From: Nostoc sp. 'Lobaria pulmonaria (5183) cyanobiont'
Lineage (GTDB): Bacteria > Cyanobacteriota > Cyanobacteriia > Cyanobacteriales > Nostocaceae
DNA: 64,000 nt
Direction of reading: 5' to 3'
Assembly (NCBI RefSeq): GCF_002949795.1
Contig: NZ_CP026692.1
Coordinates: 4,758,545 to 4,822,544 of the forward strand
The position numbers were made by a program, and so were the translations under genes. The notes below the pieces were generated by a model. That model saw only the letters and a program-made list of their open reading frames with translations, ran no database searches and was not told the origin of the DNA. Shown one piece after another: positions 37,388-46,211 of the stretch (position 1 is the stretch's first letter; every line of letters begins with the position of its first letter).

Positions 37388-38557
37388 ATGCAAATTTATC
37401 TAGATTACAGCGCCACGACTCCGACTCGAAAAGAAGCGATCGCAGTTATGCAAACAATCCTCACTCAACAGTGGGGCAATCCTTCCAGCTTACATGAGTG
37501 GGGACAACGGGCGGCAACGGTTGTAGAACAAGCCAGAGTCCAAGTTGCTGGTTTAATTAACGCCGCTACCCCTGAATCGATCGTTTTTACCTCTGGTGGC
37601 ACTGAGGCAGATAATTTGGCAATTATGGGTGTGGCTCGGTTGTATGCTGTTCCTCAACATCTAATTATTTCCAGCGTTGAGCATTCCGCAATTTCTGAAA
37701 CAGTAGGGTTGTTAGAAATGTGGGGTTGGAAAGTTACACGCTTGTCTGTAGATATTAAAGGCAGAGTCAACCCCTTGGGTTTAAAGGCGGCATTGCGACA
37801 TAACACAGCCTTAGTTTCTATAATTTACGGTCAAAGTGAAGTAGGGACTGTGCAACCAATAGAGGAACTGGGTAAGATAGTGCGATCGCACGGTGCTCTG
37901 TTCCACACAGATGCAGTGCAAGCTGCGGGACGCTTACCCATAGATGTGCAACAACTCCCAGTAGACTTACTTAGCCTTTCCAGTCATAAAATATATGGGC
38001 CGCAAGGTGCAGGGGCGCTGTATGTGCGTCCTGGGGTAGATTTTATGCCCTTACTGAGTGGTGGTGGACAAGAAATGGGACTGCGTTCTGGTACGCAAGC
38101 AGTACCGATAATTGCCGGATTTGGTGTAGCAGCAGAATTAGCAGCGCAAGAATTAGCTACAGAAACACCACGGTTAATTGAATTACGCGATCGCGCTTTT
38201 GCCCAATTAGCTGAGATTCCTGGTTTAATTGCTACAGGGGATACTTGCGATCGTTTACCTCACCATATCAGTATGTGCTTAGAAAACGCCGACGGGAAAA
38301 AACTTAGCGGTAAAACCTTGGTAAGACAGCTAAACCTTGCTGGTATTGGTATCAGTGCTGGTGCTGCTTGTCACAGTGGTAAACTTAGCCCTAGTCCAAT
38401 ATTGTTAGCAATGGGCTATTCTGAAAAAGCTGCCTTGGGCGGAATTCGCATCACATTGGGGCGTGATACTACCGAAGCTGATATAGATTGGACAGTGATG
38501 GTATTGAAGCAAATTTTGCAAAGGCTAACACCGGATTTATCTTTAGTTAAGCGTTAA
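37388..38557 (+). CDS. Cysteine desulfurase (NifS/IscS type)
   Basis: A 389-residue PLP enzyme starting MQIYLDYSATTPTRKEAI. The PLP lysine is in LLSLSSHKIYGPQGAGALYV (about residue 204). ISSVEHSAISE and FHTDAVQAAGRLPID hold cofactor-binding His and Asp. The catalytic cysteine is in GISAGAACHSGKLSPSPIL, with the short loop typical of NifS-like enzymes. It removes sulfur from cysteine for Fe-S clusters or tRNA thiolation. No isc, suf or nif gene is adjacent. The defence-like gene starts 42 bases downstream of it. Confidence 0.93.
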   Translation: MQIYLDYSATTPTRKEAIAVMQTILTQQWGNPSSLHEWGQRAATVVEQARVQVAGLINAATPESIVFTSGGTEADNLAIMGVARLYAVPQHLIISSVEHSAISETVGLLEMWGWKVTRLSVDIKGRVNPLGLKAALRHNTALVSIIYGQSEVGTVQPIEELGKIVRSHGALFHTDAVQAAGRLPIDVQQLPVDLLSLSSHKIYGPQGAGALYVRPGVDFMPLLSGGGQEMGLRSGTQAVPIIAGFGVAAELAAQELATETPRLIELRDRAFAQLAEIPGLIATGDTCDRLPHHISMCLENADGKKLSGKTLVRQLNLAGIGISAGAACHSGKLSPSPILLAMGYSEKAALGGIRITLGRDTTEADIDWTVMVLKQILQRLTPDLSLVKR

Positions 38558-38599
38558 ATTATTGGCAACGCTACTAGGATTTAAACCGTGTAAAGTTAT

Positions 38600-41500
38600 A
38601 TGTCAAAAATTAACCAGATCCAAAATGAACTACGGCAACAAAGCGGTGAAAAGTTCCAAAAGCTTGCCGATGCTTACCTTCACAAGAAAGGATATGAGCG
38701 GATTAATCCTATTGGCTCTGTAATTGGTGCTGACAAAGTGAGGACAGGAACTCCTGATACATTAGTAATCCTACCTAATGGAAAGTATGTCTTTGCAGAA
38801 TACACAACAGAGAAGAAAGGAGTTGCTCAGAAATTTAAGAAAGACCTCGACAAGTGCTTTGATGAGGTAAAAACTGGAATATCTGTTGAAAAAATCCAAG
38901 AGATAGTTTTATGTCACACATCGATGCTTTCCCCAGACGAAGAAGTTTTATTGAGGGAGGAATGCCAGAACCGAGGAGTCAACCTTAATATCTTTGGTCT
39001 TGGCCCTATATCTTATGACCTTTACCAAAAATATCCAGGCATTGCAAGAGATTTCCTTGGAGTTGAGGTAGATACAGGACAAATCGTTGATCTTGATGAA
39101 TTTATTAAGGCTTACGATAAAAAAGCGGCTACTCCTCTTAATACAACTTTCCACTTTCGAGAGGAAGAGTTAAAGCAAGTATTGCAAGGATTGAATAACA
39201 GTAATCTTGTTATTGTGTCTGGCAAAGCAGGCATTGGTAAATCTCGATTGGCGCTCGAATCTTGCAATCAATTTTTAGCAAGTCACCCTGAATATCAGGT
39301 TAGATGTATTTTTCTTCGAGGAGCAAATATTTTTGAGGATCTCCGTGTCTATTTTTCAGAACCGGGCTGTCACCTCATTTTTGTAGATGATGCGAATCGG
39401 GTTAACTCATTTGAGTACTTCATTCAAATCCTTCATGACCAGCGCGAGGATCAACAAATCAAGGTCATTGCTACTGTTCGAGATTATGCTTTTGCAAAAG
39501 TTAAGGAATTAGCGCAGTCATATAAAAATTGGACTGAGATAGAGCTAAACTCTTTGGACGAAAATCACATAAAGCAAATACTTAAGGATGAGTACGAAAT
39601 TCTTAATCCCCTGTATCTCAACAGAATTGCCGATATTGCTCAAGGAAATCCTCGTCTTGCAATCATGGCTGCACTGTTAGCAAAACAAGAAGAGAGACTT
39701 GACAGCATTAATAATGTATCTAATCTTTACGACGAGTATTATTCTTCAATCCGAAAAGATTTGCAAGAACTCGGTGATGAAAACCTCTTGAAAGCTGCTG
39801 GTATTGTTGCCTTTTTTAGGACGGTAGATCGTTCAAATGAAAAGATGATGGAGGAAATTGAGACAGCATTCGGTATTAGCCAAGAAGTTTTTTGGAAAGC
39901 TGTTCGCCAGCTACATGATCATGAATTGCTCGATATGTACGAGAATGAGATCGTGCGAGTCTCTGATCAAGTTCTGGCTACCTATCTTTTTTACCTTGCC
40001 TTCTTTAAGGAAAAATTACTTAATTTTGCTATTCTCCTAAATCACTTTTTCCCTCAGCTTCAGTATCGAATTGTTGACGCTCTCAATCCTGTTATGAGTA
40101 CTTTTGATAGTGAAAGAATCATAGATGTAATGCGTCCACACGTTAATCAAGCATGGCAAACATATCAAAATGCAGGAGACGAAAAAAATCTGATGCACTT
40201 CATACAGGTGTTCTGGTTCCTTAAGCAAACAGACATCCTTGTATATATTCATAACTGCATTTCCGCAATGGAACCGGAATTACCAGACCTCTCTAAATTG
40301 AAAATTGAGCCTAACTCTAATATTCCATCACCTTCTATCCTCAGCACACTAGGGTTATTCAACCATTCAAATGAGAATAATCTTCAAATGGCATTAGAGC
40401 TTATTTTGGAGTATGTCACAAAACGACCGACCCAAATATCGCAAGTGCTTTACCTTCTTACCGAACGATTTGGGTTTGATCACGAATCCTATTGTTATAG
40501 GTTTACTATCCAGCAGATAGTAATTGATATACTGTGGGAACGGGTTAAGGATGGTGAAGACATAATGTTTTCAAAGCTATTTCTCGCGGTGGCTGAACAT
40601 TATCTTTACACCGACTTCAACACTACTAGGATGAAAGGGAAAGGGATCAACATCTTTAACTTCACCTTACCACCAACGCCAGAACTGGCTGAACTTAGAC
40701 AAAAAATTTGGCAGAGGGTATTCCAACTTTATCAAGTACCTATTCTCAAGGAAGATGTGCTTAATCTTCTTTACAAGTATAGTACATCAGGCTATAAAGT
40801 CTCAGTAGTGGAAATAATTATCCAAGATTCATCTAAGGTGCTTCCTTTTCTTGAGTCATATCTGGATACCAGTAGCTATTCTCATTGCCTGATAGTTCAA
40901 AGCTACTTAGATAAATTAGAGTATCAAAAATTAGAAATCTCCGATAATGACAATAAAACCATTATTTTGATGAAAATTATGGCTAATTTCTGGAGATGTC
41001 TATTGTGTGAAACTTTGCGCGATTTATTTACGAATAAAACCTATGCAATGTCTAAAGTTCTTATTTCTGATAAACCAGAGAGACGATATCTAAATCTAGA
41101 ATATGAGGAATACGAGCAACTTAGGCAACAACGAATTCAAGACTTCTTTGTAAACTACAACTTGGAAGACTACAAGCAATTCTTTGAGCAATGCCTTGAA
41201 ATTCAGGAGCAAACAGACCGCCGAAATCATAATACATCCCATCTTCCAAGCCAAGTAGCCGCAGTACTTATTAACCTGGCAAATCGAGATCCACAACTCT
41301 ATGCTGATGTAGTTCAAGATTACATTAGTATTGGAAATCCACTGAGGATTAATGATTTTCGACTTATCAATCACTTAATTCAAATATTAGATATTAATAA
41401 AACTTATGAAATTCTAAACCAAAGTTCTTATTATTTAAAAAGAAAGTGGTTGTTTGACTTTTATCAGTTATTACCTCAAGAACTGATTATAGAAGAACAT

Positions 41501-42424
41501 TTAGATCAACTTTATAGCATTTATAAAGAAAGTGATGTAAATGATATACCACACGATTTGAACTTTGTCCTAAAATACCGTGCGCTAGATGAAAATCTAT
41601 TGGTTAAGATAGTCGAAATTCTCCTGGCAAATGGTTATGAAAATTCTAATAAGTCTTATCCACTATCATGCTTATTTCATAGATATGAAGTCAATACAAC
41701 TTTACTTAACCTTTTAGATAACCAATTAAATTTACTGAAACAAGCTTATCTTCAAGTACTGAAAAATGACTGGGATATAGATGATAATGGACAATACTTT
41801 GCTTATATCCTGAAACGCGATCCAGAATTCATCCTTGAATACATGGATTGGATTTACCACCAAGAATATCAATCATATCATTTTGATAATGGACGAGATT
41901 ATTCCTTTCTATGGCAATGTGACAACTATGAAAACCTGATGACGCAGATAATTGAATATATTTATCAACGGGATGAGGAGTATCTTAGCTTAGGCTCTAT
42001 TAGACTTAGCAAATTCTTCATTCTCAGTGCAGATGGAAAAGATAATGCAACTTTGTGGAAGCGGCAAGATAAGATCCTGATGAAATTACTAGAATCTCGA
42101 TGTAATGAGATTCCGTTTACCCAGCTTATATTTGATATAGTTACAAATTTCTCATTTGAAAGAAGACTTTCATTTGTTGACTTTTTTATAAGGCATAACC
42201 AAAAATTCGATGACTTTAAAAAACTTCGCCTAGAACCTAGCTCTTGGAGTAGCTCAGGAAGTGGAGTTCCCGTATATCAGAACCGCGTTGAGTATTTAGA
42301 GTCATTGCTTCCACTTTTTAATAGTGTACCTTTTCTGCAACATAAACAATACATAGAGCAACTTATTCAGTGGTTAAGGGAAGAAATTGAAAGAGAAAAG
42401 AAGCGAGACTTCATGCACGACTAG
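38600..42424 (+). CDS. Large STAND-type NTPase with N-terminal nuclease-like domain (candidate antiviral STAND protein)
   Basis: A 1274-residue protein. Residues about 15-160 look like a PD-(D/E)XK/Mrr-type domain: FQKLADAYLHKKGYERI, then RTGTPDTLVILPNGKYVFAE with D53 and E67, the third residue of E-x-K being T69. Residues about 185-560 are a P-loop NTPase: Walker A GKAGIGKS (208-215), Walker B HLIFVDDAN (258-266), VIATVRDYA and the STAND-like QGNPRLAI (348-355). Residues about 560-1274 are a long helical array with no other domain, the position of the phage-sensing part in Avs proteins. Codon use is more AT-rich than the neighbours. The defence role is inferred. Confidence 0.8.
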   Translation: MSKINQIQNELRQQSGEKFQKLADAYLHKKGYERINPIGSVIGADKVRTGTPDTLVILPNGKYVFAEYTTEKKGVAQKFKKDLDKCFDEVKTGISVEKIQEIVLCHTSMLSPDEEVLLREECQNRGVNLNIFGLGPISYDLYQKYPGIARDFLGVEVDTGQIVDLDEFIKAYDKKAATPLNTTFHFREEELKQVLQGLNNSNLVIVSGKAGIGKSRLALESCNQFLASHPEYQVRCIFLRGANIFEDLRVYFSEPGCHLIFVDDANRVNSFEYFIQILHDQREDQQIKVIATVRDYAFAKVKELAQSYKNWTEIELNSLDENHIKQILKDEYEILNPLYLNRIADIAQGNPRLAIMAALLAKQEERLDSINNVSNLYDEYYSSIRKDLQELGDENLLKAAGIVAFFRTVDRSNEKMMEEIETAFGISQEVFWKAVRQLHDHELLDMYENEIVRVSDQVLATYLFYLAFFKEKLLNFAILLNHFFPQLQYRIVDALNPVMSTFDSERIIDVMRPHVNQAWQTYQNAGDEKNLMHFIQVFWFLKQTDILVYIHNCISAMEPELPDLSKLKIEPNSNIPSPSILSTLGLFNHSNENNLQMALELILEYVTKRPTQISQVLYLLTERFGFDHESYCYRFTIQQIVIDILWERVKDGEDIMFSKLFLAVAEHYLYTDFNTTRMKGKGINIFNFTLPPTPELAELRQKIWQRVFQLYQVPILKEDVLNLLYKYSTSGYKVSVVEIIIQDSSKVLPFLESYLDTSSYSHCLIVQSYLDKLEYQKLEISDNDNKTIILMKIMANFWRCLLCETLRDLFTNKTYAMSKVLISDKPERRYLNLEYEEYEQLRQQRIQDFFVNYNLEDYKQFFEQCLEIQEQTDRRNHNTSHLPSQVAAVLINLANRDPQLYADVVQDYISIGNPLRINDFRLINHLIQILDINKTYEILNQSSYYLKRKWLFDFYQLLPQELIIEEHLDQLYSIYKESDVNDIPHDLNFVLKYRALDENLLVKIVEILLANGYENSNKSYPLSCLFHRYEVNTTLLNLLDNQLNLLKQAYLQVLKNDWDIDDNGQYFAYILKRDPEFILEYMDWIYHQEYQSYHFDNGRDYSFLWQCDNYENLMTQIIEYIYQRDEEYLSLGSIRLSKFFILSADGKDNATLWKRQDKILMKLLESRCNEIPFTQLIFDIVTNFSFERRLSFVDFFIRHNQKFDDFKKLRLEPSSWSSSGSGVPVYQNRVEYLESLLPLFNSVPFLQHKQYIEQLIQWLREEIEREKKRDFMHD

Positions 42425-42458
42425 GTTACGAAATACTAGCTAATTTAAGAACAACATC

Positions 42459-42686
42459 ATGGACACTGCTAAACTCACCACTGATGGCACTCACCAAATG
42501 GTCATTTTGCCCGAAGATTTTCAACTCACTGGTACTGAAGTTTCTATCAAAAAAATTGGTAACGCCATTGTCCTCATTGCCAAAGATAACCCCTGGCAAT
42601 CCCTCATTGATAGTCCAGACAATTTTTCTGATGACTTCATGAATTCTAGAGTTCAGCCAGTTCTTGACACTAGAGAAAATTTTTAA
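42459..42686 (+). CDS. vapB: VapB-like antitoxin (AbrB/MazE-type fold)
   Basis: A 75-residue protein. The N-terminal swapped-hairpin DNA-binding part reads TAKLTTDGTHQMVILPEDF and TEVSIKKIGNAIVLIAKDN, typical of VapB antitoxins. The C-terminal tail (WQSLIDSPDNFSDDFMNSR) wraps the toxin. It is separated from vapC by no bases (TAA then ATG). It starts 35 bases after the STAND gene stop on the same strand, so the three genes may be read together. Confidence 0.85.
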   Translation: MDTAKLTTDGTHQMVILPEDFQLTGTEVSIKKIGNAIVLIAKDNPWQSLIDSPDNFSDDFMNSRVQPVLDTRENF

Positions 42687-43133
42687 ATGCGATACCTGCT
42701 TGATACCAACATCTGCATTTACCTCATTAAGCAAAAACCCCAAAAAGTACTGGATAAATTCCAAACTCTTAGCATTTCTGATGTTGGTATCTCCTCCATC
42801 ACCGTTGCTGAACTCGAATACGGAGTTGCCAAAAGGAGCTAGTGCGTTGGGCGGCTTTGCCGACTTGAAGCAACTAGCGTCCAACAGCAAGAGAAAAACC
42901 GCATCGCCCTGATGCAACTTCTGCTACCTCTAGAAATTGTCGAATTCAATCAATCATCTGCAACGATTTACGCCAGCATCAGAAGTGATCTCGAAAGTAG
43001 AGGACTTATTATTGGTGCAATGGATATGCTCATTGCTTCTCATGCGCTCAGTTTAGGAGTTACCCTCGTCACCAATAATATGCGAGAGTTTTCTCGTATT
43101 CCTACGCTCCTATTAGAAAACTGGGTTGATTAG
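42687..43133 (+). pseudogene. vapC: VapC-type PIN-domain toxin interrupted by a short repeat
   Basis: The frame begins MRYLLDTNICIYLIKQKPQK, with the first PIN aspartate, and runs 51 codons to a TAG at 42840-42842. Beyond it the same frame continues without shift: VQQQEKNRIALMQLLLP, GAMDMLIASHALSLGVTLVT and NNMREFSRIPTLLLENWVD, ending at 43131-43133. These hold the remaining PIN acidic residues. A 41-bp repeat (42838-42878) causes the break. Without it the protein would be about 135 residues, the normal VapC length. VapC toxins cleave tRNA or rRNA. Confidence 0.85.
42838..42878. repeat. 41-bp short repeat inserted in vapC
   Basis: Bounded by GCTAGT (42838) and ACTAGC (42873-42878), which are complementary. 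It contains GCGTTGGGCGGCTTTGCCGA, a GC-rich core foreign to the surrounding vapC sequence. The inserted length keeps the downstream frame and supplies one TAG. Confidence 0.75.
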
Positions 43134-43222
43134 TTGTCAATATGCGAGATGTGATGATATTGCGTTACTGGCATCCTGTAATATCAATCAAAATAACTGT
43201 AAGCTCAATAAAAATCAGCATC

Positions 43223-44164
43223 ATGAGTATTATCGTCTTCGGCAGCATCAATATAGACTTGGTAGCAACAACACCCCGGTTGCCAGTTGCAGGAGAAACG
43301 TTACTAGGAGAAGACTTTTTTAAAGTTTCGGGAGGGAAAGGAGCCAATCAAGCCGTAGCATTAGCAAAATTGGGAATTCCTACTCAGATAGTGGGGCGTG
43401 TAGGCGCAGACGATTTTGGTTCCGAACTTATTAACAATTTGCAAGCATCTGGTGTACAGACTGATAACATTTTTGTGGATAAAACTGTTAGTTCTGGAGT
43501 CGCTATTATCACCGTGAGTCAGACTGGTGAAAATCAAATAGTCGTCATTCCTGGTGCAAATGGGCGCGTCAATCAAGAAGATGTAGAGCGATTATCCTAC
43601 TTTTTACCAGAAGCTACAGCACTACTTTTACAACTAGAAATTCCTATTACTGCCGTGATTGCTGCTGCTCAAGTGGCACAACGTGCAAACATAAAAGTAA
43701 TTTTTGACCCCGCACCCGCACAATCTAATTTACCAGATGAATTGTATCCATTGGTAGACATTATTACACCAAATGAAGTTGAGGCAGCGCAGTTGGTTGG
43801 TTTTCCTGTGGATGGAGAGGAACAAGCAGCCAAAGCCGCTGCGGTTTTATTGCAACGGGGTGTGAAATGTGCGATCGTCAAACTGGGTGCTAAGGGTGTT
43901 TTTTGTGCGACTGCTGAAGAAAAGTTTTTTGTACCCGCGTTTTCAGTTCATGCAGTTGACACAGTAGCCGCAGGCGATGCTTTTAATGGTGGTTTAGCGG
44001 CGGCACTTTTTGAAGGACTTTCCTTACATCAAGCAGTTGTTTGGGGTGCAGCAGCAGGTGCTTTGACAGCGACAAAACCAGGCGCCCAAACTTCGCTACC
44101 GGATAGGTTTACATTTGATGCATTTCTTAAGGAAAGGAAAATGAATGGTGGTTTTCAAGGGTAG
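43223..44164 (+). CDS. rbsK: Ribokinase (PfkB family)
   Basis: The start at 43223 (MSIIVFGSINIDLVATTPRL) gives 313 residues, the normal ribokinase length; upstream in-frame ATGs add a non-conserved 27 residues. PfkB signatures are GGKGANQAVALAKLG near the N-terminus and DTVAAGDAFNGGLAAALFEG with the catalytic Asp. IFDPAPAQ and ITPNEVEA lie between. It phosphorylates ribose to ribose-5-phosphate. A transaldolase-family gene follows 134 bases later, so the pair may feed sugars into the pentose phosphate pathway. Confidence 0.92.
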   Translation: MSIIVFGSINIDLVATTPRLPVAGETLLGEDFFKVSGGKGANQAVALAKLGIPTQIVGRVGADDFGSELINNLQASGVQTDNIFVDKTVSSGVAIITVSQTGENQIVVIPGANGRVNQEDVERLSYFLPEATALLLQLEIPITAVIAAAQVAQRANIKVIFDPAPAQSNLPDELYPLVDIITPNEVEAAQLVGFPVDGEEQAAKAAAVLLQRGVKCAIVKLGAKGVFCATAEEKFFVPAFSVHAVDTVAAGDAFNGGLAAALFEGLSLHQAVVWGAAAGALTATKPGAQTSLPDRFTFDAFLKERKMNGGFQG

Positions 44165-44298
44165 GTATTTAAAAAAGTATAGATAAACAGGTAAAATGCT
44201 TATCCAATCGGGGTAGGCAGAAATATCAGTGCAAAGCTTCTGGACGATGTATGGTGTGTAGCAGGAGAAATGCAGATAGTAAAAGTGAGGAATTAAGT

Positions 44299-44940
44299 AT
44301 GGCACTATATCTAGACTCAGCGATCGCATCGGAAGCTGAAGTTGTTAAGCTTTGGGGATGGGTAAAAGGTATTACAACAAATCCCACGCTATTGTCTCAA
44401 AGCGATACTCCACCAGAAACCACGCTCAAAAAGTTGGTTGCCTTGACAAATGGCCCGTTATACTATCAACTTATGGCATCTGATAAAGCTGGGATGCTAG
44501 CTGAAGCTAGAAAAGCTTTCGAGATTATTGGTTCACAAACAATTTTGAAGATTCCCGCAACACCGTTAGGGTTTGAAGTGGTGGCGAGTCTATCACCAGA
44601 GATTACCTGTTCAGTGACAGCGATTTATAGTGCAGCACAGGCAGCAGTAGCACGAGAAGCAGGAGCGAAAATTGCCATAGCTTATGTAAATCGAGCTACC
44701 CGATTGTTAGGTGATGGTATTGCCTTAGTGCGGGATATGGCTAGCGTACTCAAAGGTAGTGATACGGAAATCTTGGCAGCTAGTATCAAATCTCCTGAAG
44801 AAGCAGCCGCATCGTTGCAAGCCGGGGCAGATCATTTAACTTTACCACTGACAATGTTGCAGGCGATCGCAACTCATGAATTCTCACAAAAAACTGTTGA
44901 AGAATTCGCTAAAGGAGGCATTGGTTTAACTAATTCGTAA
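44299..44940 (+). CDS. Transaldolase family protein (short, FSA-like)
   Basis: The start at 44299 gives 213 residues, with GAGG about 9 bases upstream. The N-terminus MALYLDSAIASEAEV, then WVKGITTNPTLLSQS, and the Schiff-base lysine in TILKIPATPLGFEV match the short transaldolase/fructose-6-phosphate aldolase subfamily. ITCSVTAIYSAAQAAVAREA and AYVNRATRLLGDG complete the barrel. Whether it is a transaldolase or a fructose-6-phosphate aldolase cannot be decided from sequence alone. It follows ribokinase. Confidence 0.88.
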   Translation: MALYLDSAIASEAEVVKLWGWVKGITTNPTLLSQSDTPPETTLKKLVALTNGPLYYQLMASDKAGMLAEARKAFEIIGSQTILKIPATPLGFEVVASLSPEITCSVTAIYSAAQAAVAREAGAKIAIAYVNRATRLLGDGIALVRDMASVLKGSDTEILAASIKSPEEAAASLQAGADHLTLPLTMLQAIATHEFSQKTVEEFAKGGIGLTNS

Positions 44941-45112
44941 TTTGTAATTCGTATGGGATCAATAAGTGAATTTAGCTAAACTATAAAAATCAAATTTACT
45001 CAACATCTCCAAAAATGTGAAGCTTACGACCCTGTAACCGGAAAATCTTTCTCTTCAGGTTCCGAAACTGATGTGTGTATGTGGATTGAACAGCTTTATA
45101 GGTATTAAAAAT

Positions 45113-45769
45113 ATGACACAACTTACTTTGGTAATCGGCAACAAAAATTATTCATCTTGGTCACTTCGTCCTTGGTTAGCGATGAAGCAATTCGGTTTGG
45201 AATTCAATGAGATTCGGATTCCTCTCTATAACAACCCAGATTGTTCATTGAAAATTCGGCAATATTCGTCATCAGGAAAAGTACCTGTGTTATTGCACGA
45301 TACGCAAACGGTGTGGGATTCTCTCGCTATTTGTGAATATTTAGCGGAAACATTTCCGAATCTGCAATGGTGGCCAGAGGAGAAGGCTGCAAGAGCATTA
45401 GCCCGTTCTATCAGTGCGGAAATGCACTCAGGATTTCAAAACTTACGTCAGAATATGCCGATGAACTGCCGTGCCAAATATCCTGGTAAAGGTTTAGCAT
45501 CAGTTGTACAACAAGACATTGACCGCATAACTAGTATTTGGCAGGAATCGCGTCAAAAGTTTGGGGCTGGGGGCAATTTTTTATTTGGTAATTTCACGAT
45601 TGCCGATGCGTTTTTTGCTCCAGTTGTCCTGCGGTTTATCACCTATGATGTGCACTTAGATACTGTTTCTAGAAATTATCTGGAGTCAGTTTTGGCACTT
45701 CCAGCAATGCAAGAGTGGATAAATGCAGCAAAGAATGAGACAGAAGTTATTCCTCAATATGAGTTTTAG
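45113..45769 (+). CDS. Glutathione S-transferase
   Basis: The start at 45113 (MTQLTLVIGNKNYSSWSLRP) gives 218 residues. An earlier in-frame ATG at 45071 adds only 14 unconserved residues. The thioredoxin-like N-domain has NYSSWSLRPWLAM with the catalytic Ser/Tyr region and GKVPVLLHDTQTVWDSLAIC with the cis-proline. The helical C-domain has FTIADAFFAPVVLRF. It conjugates glutathione to electrophiles in the cytoplasm. The substrate is unknown. It is monocistronic. Confidence 0.92.
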   Translation: MTQLTLVIGNKNYSSWSLRPWLAMKQFGLEFNEIRIPLYNNPDCSLKIRQYSSSGKVPVLLHDTQTVWDSLAICEYLAETFPNLQWWPEEKAARALARSISAEMHSGFQNLRQNMPMNCRAKYPGKGLASVVQQDIDRITSIWQESRQKFGAGGNFLFGNFTIADAFFAPVVLRFITYDVHLDTVSRNYLESVLALPAMQEWINAAKNETEVIPQYEF

Positions 45770-46211
45770 TGAAATAGCAAATAAGAAAAACTTCAATTAT
45801 AGATGCAAATCAAAGGGATATTCCTACTAAACACTTCTAGAAATTAAATATGCGTTATCTAGAACCCTTGTACAGAGACATAGCAATGTTACGTCTCTAC
45901 ATTCTTTTTTAGAGATTGATAATTTGAAATAGTTATGACCCCCTGTAGTACCGCCGATGCTTTGGGAGGACGGCGTTAGCTGGGGGTGAATTTTCTTACA
46001 AATCATTTAGAATTGCGATCGCTCTCTTAAGCTACCCTGGTAAACTGTAAGGTCTATCAAGGAAAATCGCCCGCTCCATCCCAACACTGTTCAATAGCTT
46101 TAAAAGCTCTAGTGCTTATGGAGCATAGCTTATAGCTTTACAAACGTGCTCTTATTCTCTAACGACTGTTTAATAGCGTTAAGCTAGAATAAATCCATTT
46201 TAATATTAGTA
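45770..46211. other. Intergenic region with dispersed repeat
   Basis: Holds a repeat at about 45838-45911 that is the reverse complement of much of 33750-33837 (shared AGAAATTAAATATGCGTTAT and a GAGACATAGC/GTTACGTCTC hairpin). A GC-rich ACGGCGTTAGCTGGGGG stretch is near 45970. No gene. Confidence 0.6.

Noticed and set aside
38600-42424. ordinary type I or type IV restriction subunit
   Set aside because: No helicase motifs and no methylase or specificity subunit nearby. The P-loop type and the very long helical C-terminus fit STAND proteins better.
42426-42917. 163-codon minus-strand frame over vapB and vapC
   Set aside because: It is the mirror of a well recognised VapBC pair and shows no independent protein features.
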